Source: UBA4093 sp036676455 (lineage in GTDB: Bacteria; Cyanobacteriota; Sericytochromatia; S15B-MN24; UBA4093). From it: DNA of 64,000 bases. Shown here one piece after another: positions 17,217 through 26,000 of the stretch. The position numbers were made by a program, and so were the translations under genes. The first letter of the stretch is position 1, and each line of letters opens with the position of its first letter. The DNA is taken from NCBI GenBank assembly GCA_036676455.1, contig JAKFCW010000116.1, positions 62,001 through 126,000 of the forward strand, in the 5' to 3' direction. The notes beneath the pieces were generated by a model. That model saw nothing but the letters and a program-made list of their open reading frames with translations, did no database searches and was not told the DNA's origin.

Positions 17217-18310
17217 TGCACGTCGCGCACAGCACGGACCTCCGGGACTCCGCCTTCCGGGAAGCCTTCATCGGGCTTCCCTACCGGCTGCACCGGGGGG
17301 ATCGCGCATGGATCCCCCCGTTCCGGAACGCCATGCGCGCGCAACTAGCCCCCGACGCCGCCTTCACCCGGCACGGCGACTGGGGCCACTTCCTCGCCTA
17401 CGACGGCAAGACCCCCGTCGCCCGCTGCTCGGCCATGATCAACCCGCGCTACGAACAGGGCCTCGGCTTCGTGGGCTACTTCGAGGCTGCGGACGACTTC
17501 AAGGCCTCGGAAGCCGTCCTCTCGGCGGCCGTCGACTGGCTGCGCGAGCGCGGCGTCACGACCATCCGCGGCCCCATCAACACCAGCACCTACTTCCCGT
17601 ATCGCTTCATGACCGAGGGCTTCGAGCATGGGGCCTTCTTCCTGGAGCCCTACAACCCCCGCCACTACCCCGAGCACTGGCTGCGCTTCGGCTTCACGGC
17701 CTGCTGCGGCTACTCCTCGTCCATCGTCGACTCGGCCCGCTTCGCGGCCGGGACCAAGCGCCACCACGAACGGGCCGTGGCCGCGGGCTACCAGGCGCGC
17801 CCCTTCGACCCGTCGCGCTTCGACTCCGAGCTGCGGCTCATGTACGACCTGTCCACGGCCATCTTCCAGGGCTCCTGGATGTGGCGGCCGGTGGAGTTCT
17901 CGGAGTTCAAGCTCCTCTACGCCGGCATGCGCGGCATCATGGACCCCGACCTCTGCTACTTCCTCTTCCAGGCTGAGACGCCCGTCGGCTTCGTCTTCGG
18001 GCTGCCGGACTTCGCCCCGGCCATCCGGAGCATGAACGGCAGTCAATCGCTCTGGGCGAAGGCCCGCTTCGTGATGAAGCGCCGCGAGACGCCCGCGGCC
18101 CTCTTGAAAACGTTCGGAGTGCTTCCCGACCACCGCAACGGCTCGCTGGCCCTGTCGCTCTCGCACCTCATGCACGACGCGGCCGCCCGCAAGGGCTACG
18201 CCAGGACCGTTCACTCCCTGATGCGAGACGACAACACCAGCCTCCGGATGTCTCAGCGCTTCGGCGGCGAGACCTTCAAGCGCTACGCCCTCTACGAGCT
18301 GGAGGCCTGA
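17216..18310 (+). CDS. GNAT-like N-acyltransferase (YghO-type)
   Basis: 364 aa. The ATG overlaps the dikinase stop (TGATG at 17214-17218), so translation is coupled. N-terminal and C-terminal halves both look GNAT-like: FLAYDGKTPVARCSAMINPRYEQGLGFVGYFEA, then a YCYFLFQAETPVGFVFGLPD-like core, and a terminal THSLMRDDNTSLRMSQRFGGETFKRYALYE-like segment. I recognise the arrangement from YghO-like proteins, whose substrate is unknown. In this operon it may acylate or amidate a lipid head group, but that is inference. Confidence 0.7.
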   Translation: MHVAHSTDLRDSAFREAFIGLPYRLHRGDRAWIPPFRNAMRAQLAPDAAFTRHGDWGHFLAYDGKTPVARCSAMINPRYEQGLGFVGYFEAADDFKASEAVLSAAVDWLRERGVTTIRGPINTSTYFPYRFMTEGFEHGAFFLEPYNPRHYPEHWLRFGFTACCGYSSSIVDSARFAAGTKRHHERAVAAGYQARPFDPSRFDSELRLMYDLSTAIFQGSWMWRPVEFSEFKLLYAGMRGIMDPDLCYFLFQAETPVGFVFGLPDFAPAIRSMNGSQSLWAKARFVMKRRETPAALLKTFGVLPDHRNGSLALSLSHLMHDAAARKGYARTVHSLMRDDNTSLRMSQRFGGETFKRYALYELEA

Positions 18311-18314
18311 GCCC

Positions 18315-19976
18315 ATGCAACGCCTTTTCACCCACTCGAACGTCATCGGCTACCTCGACCACTGGGCCGCCGTGACCCCCGACCAGCCCGCCGTCGTCTT
18401 CCCGAAACAGTCGCGCCCGGACGCTCAGCACCCCCTGGGCGTCGCGCTCGACTACGACACGGTCAGTTTCGCCGAGCTGAGCCGCCGCGTGAACCGCCTC
18501 GCGGCCTCGCTGAGCACCCGCGGCTTGTCCCAAGGCGATCGCGTGGTCGTCATGATCCCCATGAGCCTCGAGCTCTACACCCTGCTCCTGGCCCTCTTGA
18601 AGCTGGGCGTGATCATCGTCTTCATCGACCCGTGGGTGGGCCTGCCTCAGATCAAGCGCTGCATCGCGCTCACCGAGCCCAAGGCCTTTGCCGGCATCCC
18701 CATGATCCAGTTGCTGGGCCGCCTCACCGGAGTGCTCTCCCCCATCCCCCTGCGCCTGACCGCCCGCGGTCCCGCCCGGCTCGGCGAGCTCCAGCTGGAA
18801 CGCCTACTAAACGAGGATCACCCTCCCGTGAGCACCCGGGAAGTCTCGCCGGAGGATACCGCCCTGGTCACCTTCACCACGGGCAGCACGGGCATCCCCA
18901 AGGGCTCCAACCGCACCCACGGGTTCTTGATGGCCCAGCACCGGGCGCTGGCGCGGGAGATGGGCTTGCGGGCGGGGGAAAAGGACCTCACGACCCTGCC
19001 CATCTTCGTGCTGAACAACCTGGCCGCCGGGGTGACCAGCGTGCTGCCGATGATGAAGTCGTCCAAGCCCTCGGAGGTCGATCCCCGGGTCATCCTGAGG
19101 CAGATCCAGGATCACGGGATCGCCACTGCCGTGGGCTCACCCGCCTACTGGAAGCCCATCGCCGACTACTGCCAGGCCAACGGCCTGCAGCTTCCCACCT
19201 TGCGCACGCTCTTCACGGGCGGAGGACCGGTGCCCCCGGGCCTGCTCGAAACCCTTCGCCCCCTGATGCCTAACGGCGAGGCCTTCATCGGCTACGGTTC
19301 CACCGAGGCCGAACCCGTCGCCCTGATCTCGGCCACGGAGGTCTGCGAGGAAACCGGCGCCCTGACCCGCGAGGGGCTCGGCAACTGCGTCGGCAAGCCC
19401 GCCCATGGCATCCGCCTCAAGGTCATCCGGATCGTCGACGGTCCCGTCACCGTGGGCCCTGACGGCCTCTCCGCCCTCGAGCTGCCCGCAGGGGAAAACG
19501 GCGAGCTGGTCGTGACCGGCGATCACGTCGGCAAGGACTACTACCGCAACCCCGAGGCCGTGCGCGAGAACAAGATCACGGACGCCGACGGCACCATCTG
19601 GCACCGCCTGGGCGACGTGGGCTACCTCGACACCACGGGGCGCATCTGGCTGACGGGACGCGTGAACAACCTGATCGCGCACGGCACGCGCACGCTCTAC
19701 CCGATCCAGGTGGAGGCCCTCGTCCACCAGCTCGACTTCGTGGGCAAGGCCGCCGTCCTGAACCACCGGGACAAGCTCTTGCTGGCGCTCAGCCCGGTGG
19801 AATGGGGCGATCGCCGGCAGCGCCGAACCTGGGAGGAAGCCCTGCACGCGCACATGCTCCTCAACGGGATCCCCCTGGACCGGGTCGTCTTCCTCCGGAA
19901 GATGCCCGTGGATCCCCGCCACAACGTCAAGATCGATTACGCGAAGCTGAAACGGCGCTTGAGCCGAGAATTCTAG
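18315..19976 (+). CDS. AMP-dependent acyl ligase, OleC-like
   Basis: 553 aa. The adenylation core motif is TFTTGSTGIPKGSNRTHG (about 187-204), the second is IGYGSTEAEPVALIS and the hinge region is LGDVGYLDTTGRIWLTGR. The TTLPIFVLNNLAAGVTSVLP and AVGSPAYWKPI segments are those of the fatty-acid-CoA-ligase subgroup that includes OleC, the beta-lactone synthetase of long-chain olefin synthesis. OleA, OleB and OleD are absent here, so an acyl-AMP-forming step on a long-chain or beta-hydroxy acid is the safer call. GGAGG precedes the ATG and it is 4 bp after the GNAT gene. Confidence 0.85.
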   Translation: MQRLFTHSNVIGYLDHWAAVTPDQPAVVFPKQSRPDAQHPLGVALDYDTVSFAELSRRVNRLAASLSTRGLSQGDRVVVMIPMSLELYTLLLALLKLGVIIVFIDPWVGLPQIKRCIALTEPKAFAGIPMIQLLGRLTGVLSPIPLRLTARGPARLGELQLERLLNEDHPPVSTREVSPEDTALVTFTTGSTGIPKGSNRTHGFLMAQHRALAREMGLRAGEKDLTTLPIFVLNNLAAGVTSVLPMMKSSKPSEVDPRVILRQIQDHGIATAVGSPAYWKPIADYCQANGLQLPTLRTLFTGGGPVPPGLLETLRPLMPNGEAFIGYGSTEAEPVALISATEVCEETGALTREGLGNCVGKPAHGIRLKVIRIVDGPVTVGPDGLSALELPAGENGELVVTGDHVGKDYYRNPEAVRENKITDADGTIWHRLGDVGYLDTTGRIWLTGRVNNLIAHGTRTLYPIQVEALVHQLDFVGKAAVLNHRDKLLLALSPVEWGDRRQRRTWEEALHAHMLLNGIPLDRVVFLRKMPVDPRHNVKIDYAKLKRRLSREF

Positions 19977-19987
19977 GAGGAGCCCCC

Positions 19988-22237
19988 ATGCTCAAAGGTC
20001 GCTTCGCCAGGCTGGGCGCCTGGCTCTACCGCCGAAGGCTCGCCGTCATCGGCTTCTGGGTGATCGCCGTCATCGTCGCGAGCCTGGGCTCCGCGCGCAT
20101 CACCGAGGTGCTTTCGGGAGGCACCGGAGGCATCGCCGGCAGCCAGTCGGATCGCGTCGAGCGCATCCTCGGCACCGAGTTCGAGAATCCCTACTCCCAG
20201 GTGCTGGTGCTGGTGGCCAAGAGCGACCGCCAGACCGTGGACGATCCGACCTTCAAGCAGTTCCTGGCCGACGCCACCTCCCGCCTGAAGGCGCACCCGG
20301 CGGTCTCGGACGTCACCGCCTACCCGGAGGCCGACGACGTCCGCTTGCTATCCGACGACCGGCGCGAGACCTTCGCCTTCGTGGGCCTGAAGGCCCGCGA
20401 CGTACGCGGCTCCGAGAGGGCCGTGCAGCCCATCCGCGAGGCCGTCCGGGCCGCCGGCGAGGCCGCCCGCAAGCAGGATCCCAGCTTCGAGTGGCACGTC
20501 ACCGGCCGCGGCGCCCTGACCTACGACATCAACCAGTTCAGCACCGAGGACACCACCCGGGCCGAGACCCGGAGCATGCCCCTGACCATGTTGGTGCTGC
20601 TGCTGGCCTTCGGCACCCTGATGGCCGCGGGCGTGCCCCTGATCATGGGGGCCTTCGCCATCGTGATCACCCAGGGCCTGCTTTACCTGGTGGCCGGCAA
20701 CATCGAGCTGACGGCCTTCGCCCAGAGCGTGTCGACCATGCTCGGCCTCGCCATGGGCATCGACTACTCGCTGTTGATGGTCAACCGCTTCCGCGACGCG
20801 CTCGCCCGGGGGCTGGAGACGGCCCAGGCGGTGGAGGAGACGGTGGCAACGGCGGGCGTGGCCGTGCTCTTCTCGGGGCTGACCGTGCTGATCGGCTTCA
20901 CCGGCCTGGTCGCCACGCCCATCCTCGACACCCGCTCCATCGGCTGGGGCGGCTTCATCGTCGTGATCGGCTCGGTGACCCTCGCCCTCACCCTGCTTCC
21001 GGCCATCCTGGGAGTGCTCGGGCCGCGCGTGGACTCGCCCCGCTGGCTGAAGCTGCCGACGCTTGCCAGCCAGCAAGCCACCTGGCGCGCCTGGGCGCAG
21101 CGGATCATGAAGCGCCCCGTGCCCTACGGACTCACGGCAATGGTCCTGCTCTTGGCGCTGAGCTGGCCGGCGGCAACCATCAAGCTCGGCTTCCCCGAGG
21201 GCCGCTGGCTGCCGGAACGCCTTGAGTACCAGCAGGGCTTCGACGCCCTGATCGCCATGGACAAGGGGGGCGTGGTCGCGCCCATCCACTTGATCCTGAA
21301 GACCGACCAGGAGGCCCTGAGCCTGAAGACCCTGCCGGCCCTGATGGCCTACTCGCGCGACCTCGCCCGGGACCCGCGGGTGGCCGAGGTGGCGGGCCCC
21401 GTCGACCTGCGCCGGGACCTGGGGGCGGCCCAGTACTTCATGCTCTACCGCGACCTGGACGAAGCCATCCGGCAGTACCCCTTGCTCGGGCAGCTCTTCC
21501 TGAGCCGCGATCGCCAGACGACCTACATGTACCTCACCCTCAAGGACGACGTGGCCTTCGAGGAGACCAAGCGTTTCGCCAGGGAGCTGGAGAGCAAGGC
21601 TCCGGCGGGCTTCACGGTGCTGGTGGGCGGGCAGGCGTCCTTCTACAACGACTTCGACGCGGCGATGCTGGGGATCTACCCCTGGGTGATCGGCTTCGTC
21701 CTGCTCGCCACCTTGGTGGTGATGGCCGTGGCGTTCCGGTCCTACCTGGTTCCCGTCAAGGCGGTCCTGATGAATCTCCTCTCGGTCGGAGCCGGGTACG
21801 GCGCGGTCGTGGCGGTCTTCCAGTACGGCTGGGGGGCGGGAATCTTCGGGCTGGACGCTCCGTCGGGGGCGATTCCCCTGAGCATCCCGTTGATGCTCTT
21901 CTGCATCATCTTCGGCCTGTCCATGGACTACGAGGTTTTCCTGCTGCATCGCATCAAGGAGGTCTACGAGGAAACCGGGGACAATACCCATGCAACCGTG
22001 GAGGGCGTGGCCTCGACGGCCGGCATCATCACGTCGGCGGCGCTCATCATGGTCGTGGTCTTCGGGGCCTTCGCCTGGGCCGAGATGGTGATCGTGCAGA
22101 TGCTGGGGCTGGGGCTGGCCGTGGCGGTGCTGGTGGACGCCACCATCATCCGCGTGCTACTGGTGCCGGCGTTCATGCGGCTGGCCGGGGACTGGAACTG
22201 GCGGGGCTTCGGACGAAAGGGACGTCATGTCGCTTAG
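19988..22237 (+). CDS. MMPL-family RND lipid exporter
   Basis: 749 aa from the ATG at 19988 with AGGAGGAG upstream. It has two repeats of an extracytoplasmic domain plus a membrane block, about 12 TM segments in all. The proton-relay-type signatures are LAMGIDYSLLMVNRFRD in the first half and GLSMDYEVFLLHRIKE in the second. MMPL proteins carry lipids or lipid precursors across the inner membrane with the proton gradient. It directly follows the acyl ligase and overlaps the thioredoxin gene by 11 bp, and is probably the export step of this cluster. Confidence 0.92.
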   Translation: MLKGRFARLGAWLYRRRLAVIGFWVIAVIVASLGSARITEVLSGGTGGIAGSQSDRVERILGTEFENPYSQVLVLVAKSDRQTVDDPTFKQFLADATSRLKAHPAVSDVTAYPEADDVRLLSDDRRETFAFVGLKARDVRGSERAVQPIREAVRAAGEAARKQDPSFEWHVTGRGALTYDINQFSTEDTTRAETRSMPLTMLVLLLAFGTLMAAGVPLIMGAFAIVITQGLLYLVAGNIELTAFAQSVSTMLGLAMGIDYSLLMVNRFRDALARGLETAQAVEETVATAGVAVLFSGLTVLIGFTGLVATPILDTRSIGWGGFIVVIGSVTLALTLLPAILGVLGPRVDSPRWLKLPTLASQQATWRAWAQRIMKRPVPYGLTAMVLLLALSWPAATIKLGFPEGRWLPERLEYQQGFDALIAMDKGGVVAPIHLILKTDQEALSLKTLPALMAYSRDLARDPRVAEVAGPVDLRRDLGAAQYFMLYRDLDEAIRQYPLLGQLFLSRDRQTTYMYLTLKDDVAFEETKRFARELESKAPAGFTVLVGGQASFYNDFDAAMLGIYPWVIGFVLLATLVVMAVAFRSYLVPVKAVLMNLLSVGAGYGAVVAVFQYGWGAGIFGLDAPSGAIPLSIPLMLFCIIFGLSMDYEVFLLHRIKEVYEETGDNTHATVEGVASTAGIITSAALIMVVVFGAFAWAEMVIVQMLGLGLAVAVLVDATIIRVLLVPAFMRLAGDWNWRGFGRKGRHVA

Positions 22238-22682
22238 AAATCTCGATTGGAAGCGCTGGGTCGACCGAGCGCTGAGCGTGGCGGCCGTGGTCATGATCGC
22301 GGTGGTGCTGGGGAAGTACTTCTGGCCGCGGGCCGGCGAGGCGGTGGACGGGGAGGCGATCGCCTTCATGACGAGCGGCCAGCCGGCCCTGGTCGAGTTC
22401 AGCCAGACCCATTGTCCCGCGTGCGTCGTGTCGCGGCCGATGGTGGCCGGCATCCGCAAGGACTACGAGGGCCGAGCCGTCGTCAAGGTCTACGAGCTCG
22501 ACCGGCTGGGGGATTACCCGGAAGGCGAGGCCGTGAGGCAGCTGGCCCCAAGGCTCGGAGTGCGGGCCACGCCGACCTTCGTGGTGCTGGACGCGGCGGG
22601 CAAGCCCGTCAAGCGCTTCGTGGGGCCGACCTCGGGCCCCAGCTTGCGGCAAGCGCTCGACGAGGCCCTCGCGGCTAGGTGA
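22227..22682 (+). CDS. Membrane-anchored thioredoxin-fold protein
   Basis: 151 aa. One N-terminal membrane anchor (about 13-30) is followed by a thioredoxin fold with the redox motif in THCPACVVSRPM (C-P-A-C) and the cis-Pro loop VRATPTFVVLD. It should face the periplasm and handle disulfides. The start lies inside the end of the MMPL gene, so the two are coupled. It is the last gene of the run and the attC-like site begins 49 bp after it. Confidence 0.85.
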   Translation: MSLRNLDWKRWVDRALSVAAVVMIAVVLGKYFWPRAGEAVDGEAIAFMTSGQPALVEFSQTHCPACVVSRPMVAGIRKDYEGRAVVKVYELDRLGDYPEGEAVRQLAPRLGVRATPTFVVLDAAGKPVKRFVGPTSGPSLRQALDEALAAR

Positions 22683-22730
22683 GCGGCCGCACCTCTGCTA
22701 TCATGGGGATTCAACCAAGTGACTAAGAGC

Positions 22731-22800
22731 GCCTAACAAAACTGTTCCTTCGAGCCGCCCCCGGCGGCCACCGGTCGTAACATGCCTGGTTTTGTTAGAT
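22731..22800 (+). other. attC-like site (integron cassette recombination site) or long hairpin
   Basis: A 70-bp imperfect inverted repeat begins with GCCTAAC (fits RYYYAAC) and ends with GTTAGAT followed by GC (fits GTTRRRY; GTTAGATGC is the common attC core). Outer arms pair over 10 bp (22733-22742 with 22789-22798) and inner arms TGTT/AACA and GCCGCC/GGCGGC extend the fold, leaving a 6-nt bulge. No integron integrase is in the window. It lies between a thioredoxin gene and arsC. A chance hairpin or terminator is the alternative. Confidence 0.45.
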
Positions 22801-22828
22801 GCTCAGAGAGATTCGGAGCATCGCCACC

Positions 22829-23176
22829 GTGAACACCGTCATCTACCACAACCCCCGCTGCAGCAAGAGCCGCCAGGCCCTTGCCCTGCTCGAAGCGGCC
22901 GGCGCGGACGCGCAGGTCGTCAAGTACCTGGAGACCCCGCCCTCGGCCGAAGAGCTCGACGTGCTGCTGAGCAAGCTGAGCATGGAGCCCGTCGAGGTCA
23001 TGCGCAAGCAGGACGACCTCTTCAAGGAGCTCGGCTTGGTGGGCAAGAGCCTGAGTCGCGAGGAAGGCATCCGGCTGCTGGTGGAGCATCCCGCCCTGCT
23101 GGAGCGGCCGATCGTCGTCAAGGGCGACAAGGCCGTCGTGGCGCGCCCGCCCGAGCGCGTGAGCGAGATCCTGTGA
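22829..23176 (+). CDS. arsC: ArsC-family arsenate reductase-like protein (glutaredoxin type)
   Basis: 115 aa from a GTG at 22829 with CGGAG 10 nt upstream. An in-frame ATG at 22799 would start inside the attC-like element and add a tail the family lacks. It has the thioredoxin-like start TVIYHNPRCSKSRQAL with the reactive Cys at 11, and the C-terminal ERPIVVKGDKAVVARPPE typical of glutaredoxin-linked ArsC. It would reduce arsenate with glutathione or glutaredoxin, though YffB/Spx-like members with other roles exist. It overlaps engB by 4 bp (GTGA). Confidence 0.85.
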   Translation: MNTVIYHNPRCSKSRQALALLEAAGADAQVVKYLETPPSAEELDVLLSKLSMEPVEVMRKQDDLFKELGLVGKSLSREEGIRLLVEHPALLERPIVVKGDKAVVARPPERVSEIL

Positions 23177-23766
23177 AGATCCTCTCCGCGGACTTCGTCT
23201 GCTCGGCCGTCAAGCCGGAACAACACCCGCGCCAGCGCTTCCCCGGCGTGGCCTTCGCGGGCCGCTCGAACGTGGGCAAGAGCTCGCTGATCAACAAGCT
23301 GGTGAACCGCAAGGCCCTGGCGAAGATCTCGGCCAAGCCCGGCAAGACGGCGACGCTCAACTTCTTCGTCGTCAACAACCAGATGTACCTGGTGGATCTG
23401 CCCGGCTACGGCTACGCCAAGGTCTCCAAGGCCGAGAAGGCCGCATGGGGCCAGATGATCGAGCATTTCCTGAACACCTACGAGGACCTGAAGGGGCTGG
23501 TGCTGATCGTCGATCTGCGGCATCCGCCCTCGCCGGACGATCTCCAGATGTACCAGTGGGCGAAGGCCGCCGGGATGCCGGTGGTGGTAGCCGCCACCAA
23601 GGCGGACAAGCTGAAGCGCTCGGAGCTGGACAAGCACATCGCGCACGTCTGGGAGGGGCTGGGGATGGAGCACTTCCCCGAGGACGAGGTCATCGCGGTC
23701 TCGGCCGAGAGCGGTCTCAACCGGGACCGGCTCTGGACGGCGATCGCCGGCTTGATGTCCCGCTAG
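23173..23766 (+). CDS. engB: Ribosome biogenesis GTPase EngB/YihA/YsxC
   Basis: 197 aa, GTG start overlapping the arsC stop. The G1 motif is GRSNVGKSS (about 30-38), G3 is DLPGYGYA and G4 is ATKADK. PGKTATLNFF is the EngB-specific G2 region. The family helps late assembly of the 50S subunit. Linkage to arsC is probably incidental. The length is normal. Confidence 0.95.
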   Translation: MKILSADFVCSAVKPEQHPRQRFPGVAFAGRSNVGKSSLINKLVNRKALAKISAKPGKTATLNFFVVNNQMYLVDLPGYGYAKVSKAEKAAWGQMIEHFLNTYEDLKGLVLIVDLRHPPSPDDLQMYQWAKAAGMPVVVAATKADKLKRSELDKHIAHVWEGLGMEHFPEDEVIAVSAESGLNRDRLWTAIAGLMSR

Positions 23767-23878
23767 CCGAACCCCCCGCCAGTCGGGAAACGCCGGGGCG
23801 TTTCCATCGAATTCCTTGGCCCTTCGGACCAAGGCCCCCTCGCGCCGGGATCCCTATCATGGGGCGAGGGGGGACCGC

Positions 23879-25693
23879 ATGGAGGCGTTGCGCCGCAAAT
23901 GGAAAGAGCTCAGCCTGGGGACCCAGTTTCGGGTCCTCTTCCTGCTGGCGTACGTCCCGGTACTGCTTTCCGGCAGCGCGCTGATGGTCTGGCTGTACGT
24001 GGAGGCCCGGCAGAGCTACTTCGAGCAGGCGGATCGGCACGCGCAGCTCGCCTACACCAGTCTGGATCGCTGGTACGGCCAGCAGAAAGCCTTCCTGGAG
24101 CTTCTGTCGAGTGCTCCCGAGATCCGGGCGGGACCCCGTCGCGAGGCCTATGACTTCCTGACCTGGATCGACCGAGGAACCGAGGGGTGGCAAGGGCTCA
24201 CGTTGCTCGACGCGTCCGGCCGCGCCGTCTTGTCCACCTTCCAGCCGTACGGGAGTCCTCCGGTCGACATGAGCGACTTGCCGTTCGTGCAGCGCGCGCT
24301 GCAGACCGGCGAGCCGGCCATGTCCGGCTACTTCACGTCGCCGCTCAGCCACACGCCGTCGCTCGTCCTGGCGTACCCGTTCGGGCAGGGAACCTCCCGG
24401 CAGGTCCTCATGCTCAACTACAATCCGCGCTACATCGCGGAGTTCTTCTCGGCGCCGATCTTCGAGGGACGGGTCGTGGTGACCATGGTGGACTCCACCG
24501 GCCGGCGGCTGGCCCGCCCGCAGATCGCAGGCCCACTGGGCGAGAAGCTCGTTTCTCCCGCCATGAGCTACATGCTCAGCCATTCCCAGGGCGAGCGGAT
24601 CCTGCGCTGGAGCGACGGAACCAACCGGATCACGGCTTTCTACCGCTACGCGCCCACGGGCTGGACCGTCGTCGCGGGGATCCCCGTGGAGGCCTCCCTG
24701 GGGATGATCCGACGCATGCTGCTCGCCATCCTGGCCATCGGCATCGTCGGCTTCGGGTTCGTCTTCTGGCTGCTACAGGTCGGCATTCGCAAGGCGAGCC
24801 ATCCCATCGCCCTCCTCGTGAACAACGCCCAGCGGATCGGCACCGGCGACCTGGGAGTGCGCGTCCCGCCCCTGCCCTCCCAGGAGCTCGACACGCTCGG
24901 CCGCACCTTCAACCAGATGGCCGAAGAGATCGAACGCTCCCACACCTCGCTCGAAGCGGACGTCGCGGCGCGCACCCAGGAACTGACCCAGGCCCTCTCG
25001 AAGCTCAAGACCCTCGACCAGCTCAAGGACACCTTTCTCTCGACCATCTCGCACGAGATGAAGACCCCCTTGTCGCTCATCATCGGCTACACCGAGTTGC
25101 TCCAGGACAAGTATCCCTCCGAGGAGCTGCTCAAAGGCCTATTGGACGGCAGCCGGAGGCTGAGCACGCATATCAACAACATGCTCGACTACAGCGCATT
25201 GCTGGGAGATAGCCTGCCGCTCTACAAGACCGAGGTTTCGATCCCCGAGGTCGCCCGCAATGCCCTCGACATCATGGAAACCGAGTTCACCCTCGCGAAC
25301 CTGCAGGTCGAGGCGCACCTGGACCCGGAGACGCCGCCGGTCTACGGGGACTCGCGGCGGATCACCCAGATCTTCATGGAGCTGCTCGACAACGCGCGCA
25401 AGTACACTCCCGCCGGAGGGCGCGTCGGGGTGAACGTCGCGCCCCATGACGGCGGCGTGCGGATCGAGGTCTGGGACACGGGCATGGGGATCCAGGAGGA
25501 GGATCGCGAGAGGATCTGGGAGGCGTTCGATCAACTCGCAAGCGGCGACGCGCTGCGGAAATGCGGGCTGGGGCTGGGACTCACGATCGTCAAGAAGCTC
25601 ACCGAACTCCACCACGGCCGCGTCAGCGTGGACAGCCAACCCGGCCAGGGGAGTCGTTTCACCATCGACCTGCCGGCCGAAAGGCAAAGCTGA
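23879..25693 (+). CDS. Membrane sensor histidine kinase with Cache sensor domain
   Basis: 604 aa from the ATG at 23879. The membrane helix at about 18-43 leads to an extracytoplasmic dCache-like domain (about 44-275, TGEPAMSGYFTSPLSHTPSLVLAYPF), then a second membrane helix (about 280-305), HAMP, a short coiled coil and HisKA with the phospho-His at about 392 (STISHEMKTPLS). HATPase_c follows (N-box ELLDNARKYTP, G1 VWDTGMGI, G2 GLGLGLTIVKKL). No response regulator gene is adjacent, so it is an orphan kinase. Cache domains bind small extracellular ligands. Confidence 0.92.
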   Translation: MEALRRKWKELSLGTQFRVLFLLAYVPVLLSGSALMVWLYVEARQSYFEQADRHAQLAYTSLDRWYGQQKAFLELLSSAPEIRAGPRREAYDFLTWIDRGTEGWQGLTLLDASGRAVLSTFQPYGSPPVDMSDLPFVQRALQTGEPAMSGYFTSPLSHTPSLVLAYPFGQGTSRQVLMLNYNPRYIAEFFSAPIFEGRVVVTMVDSTGRRLARPQIAGPLGEKLVSPAMSYMLSHSQGERILRWSDGTNRITAFYRYAPTGWTVVAGIPVEASLGMIRRMLLAILAIGIVGFGFVFWLLQVGIRKASHPIALLVNNAQRIGTGDLGVRVPPLPSQELDTLGRTFNQMAEEIERSHTSLEADVAARTQELTQALSKLKTLDQLKDTFLSTISHEMKTPLSLIIGYTELLQDKYPSEELLKGLLDGSRRLSTHINNMLDYSALLGDSLPLYKTEVSIPEVARNALDIMETEFTLANLQVEAHLDPETPPVYGDSRRITQIFMELLDNARKYTPAGGRVGVNVAPHDGGVRIEVWDTGMGIQEEDRERIWEAFDQLASGDALRKCGLGLGLTIVKKLTELHHGRVSVDSQPGQGSRFTIDLPAERQS

Positions 25694-25696
25694 GAC

Positions 25697-25885
25697 TCAG
25701 GCGATTTCGCAGAGGGCGTCGAGCGGCACCATGGTGGGCTCCGAACCGCTCAGCGGCGAGAGGCGGGCCTCTCGCTCGCTGACGATGGTCACCGCCAATC
25801 GACAGGCCTCACAACAATAACCGAGCCACTTGGACGCCCGCGTAAGCTTCCCCTTGCATTGCGGGCAGGCATAGGTGCGAATCAT
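25697..25885 (-). CDS. Small zinc-ribbon protein
   Basis: 62 aa from the ATG at 25885, 9 nt after GGGAGG. A GTG at 25894 is too close to that site. Two Cys pairs form a ribbon: CPQC near residue 9 and CCEAC near 25. The rest is short and polar. Likely a zinc-binding protein of unknown role. It is convergent with the kinase gene, ending 3 bp from it. Confidence 0.65.
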   Translation of the reverse strand: MIRTYACPQCKGKLTRASKWLGYCCEACRLAVTIVSEREARLSPLSGSEPTMVPLDALCEIA

Positions 25886-26000
25886 AGTCTCCACCCTCCC
25901 GGAACAACCCTATCAGATCCTGCACCTCCTATGCCCGAGAAATATTACGTCAAGATGACGAAATATTCTCCCCCCCGTGAAAGCTCGGCGAGGCCGAGGC

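Noticed and set aside
20348..21991. 547-codon open frame on the minus strand
   Set aside because: Antisense shadow of the MMPL gene, composed of His/Gln/Arg/Gly-rich nonsense without any motif.
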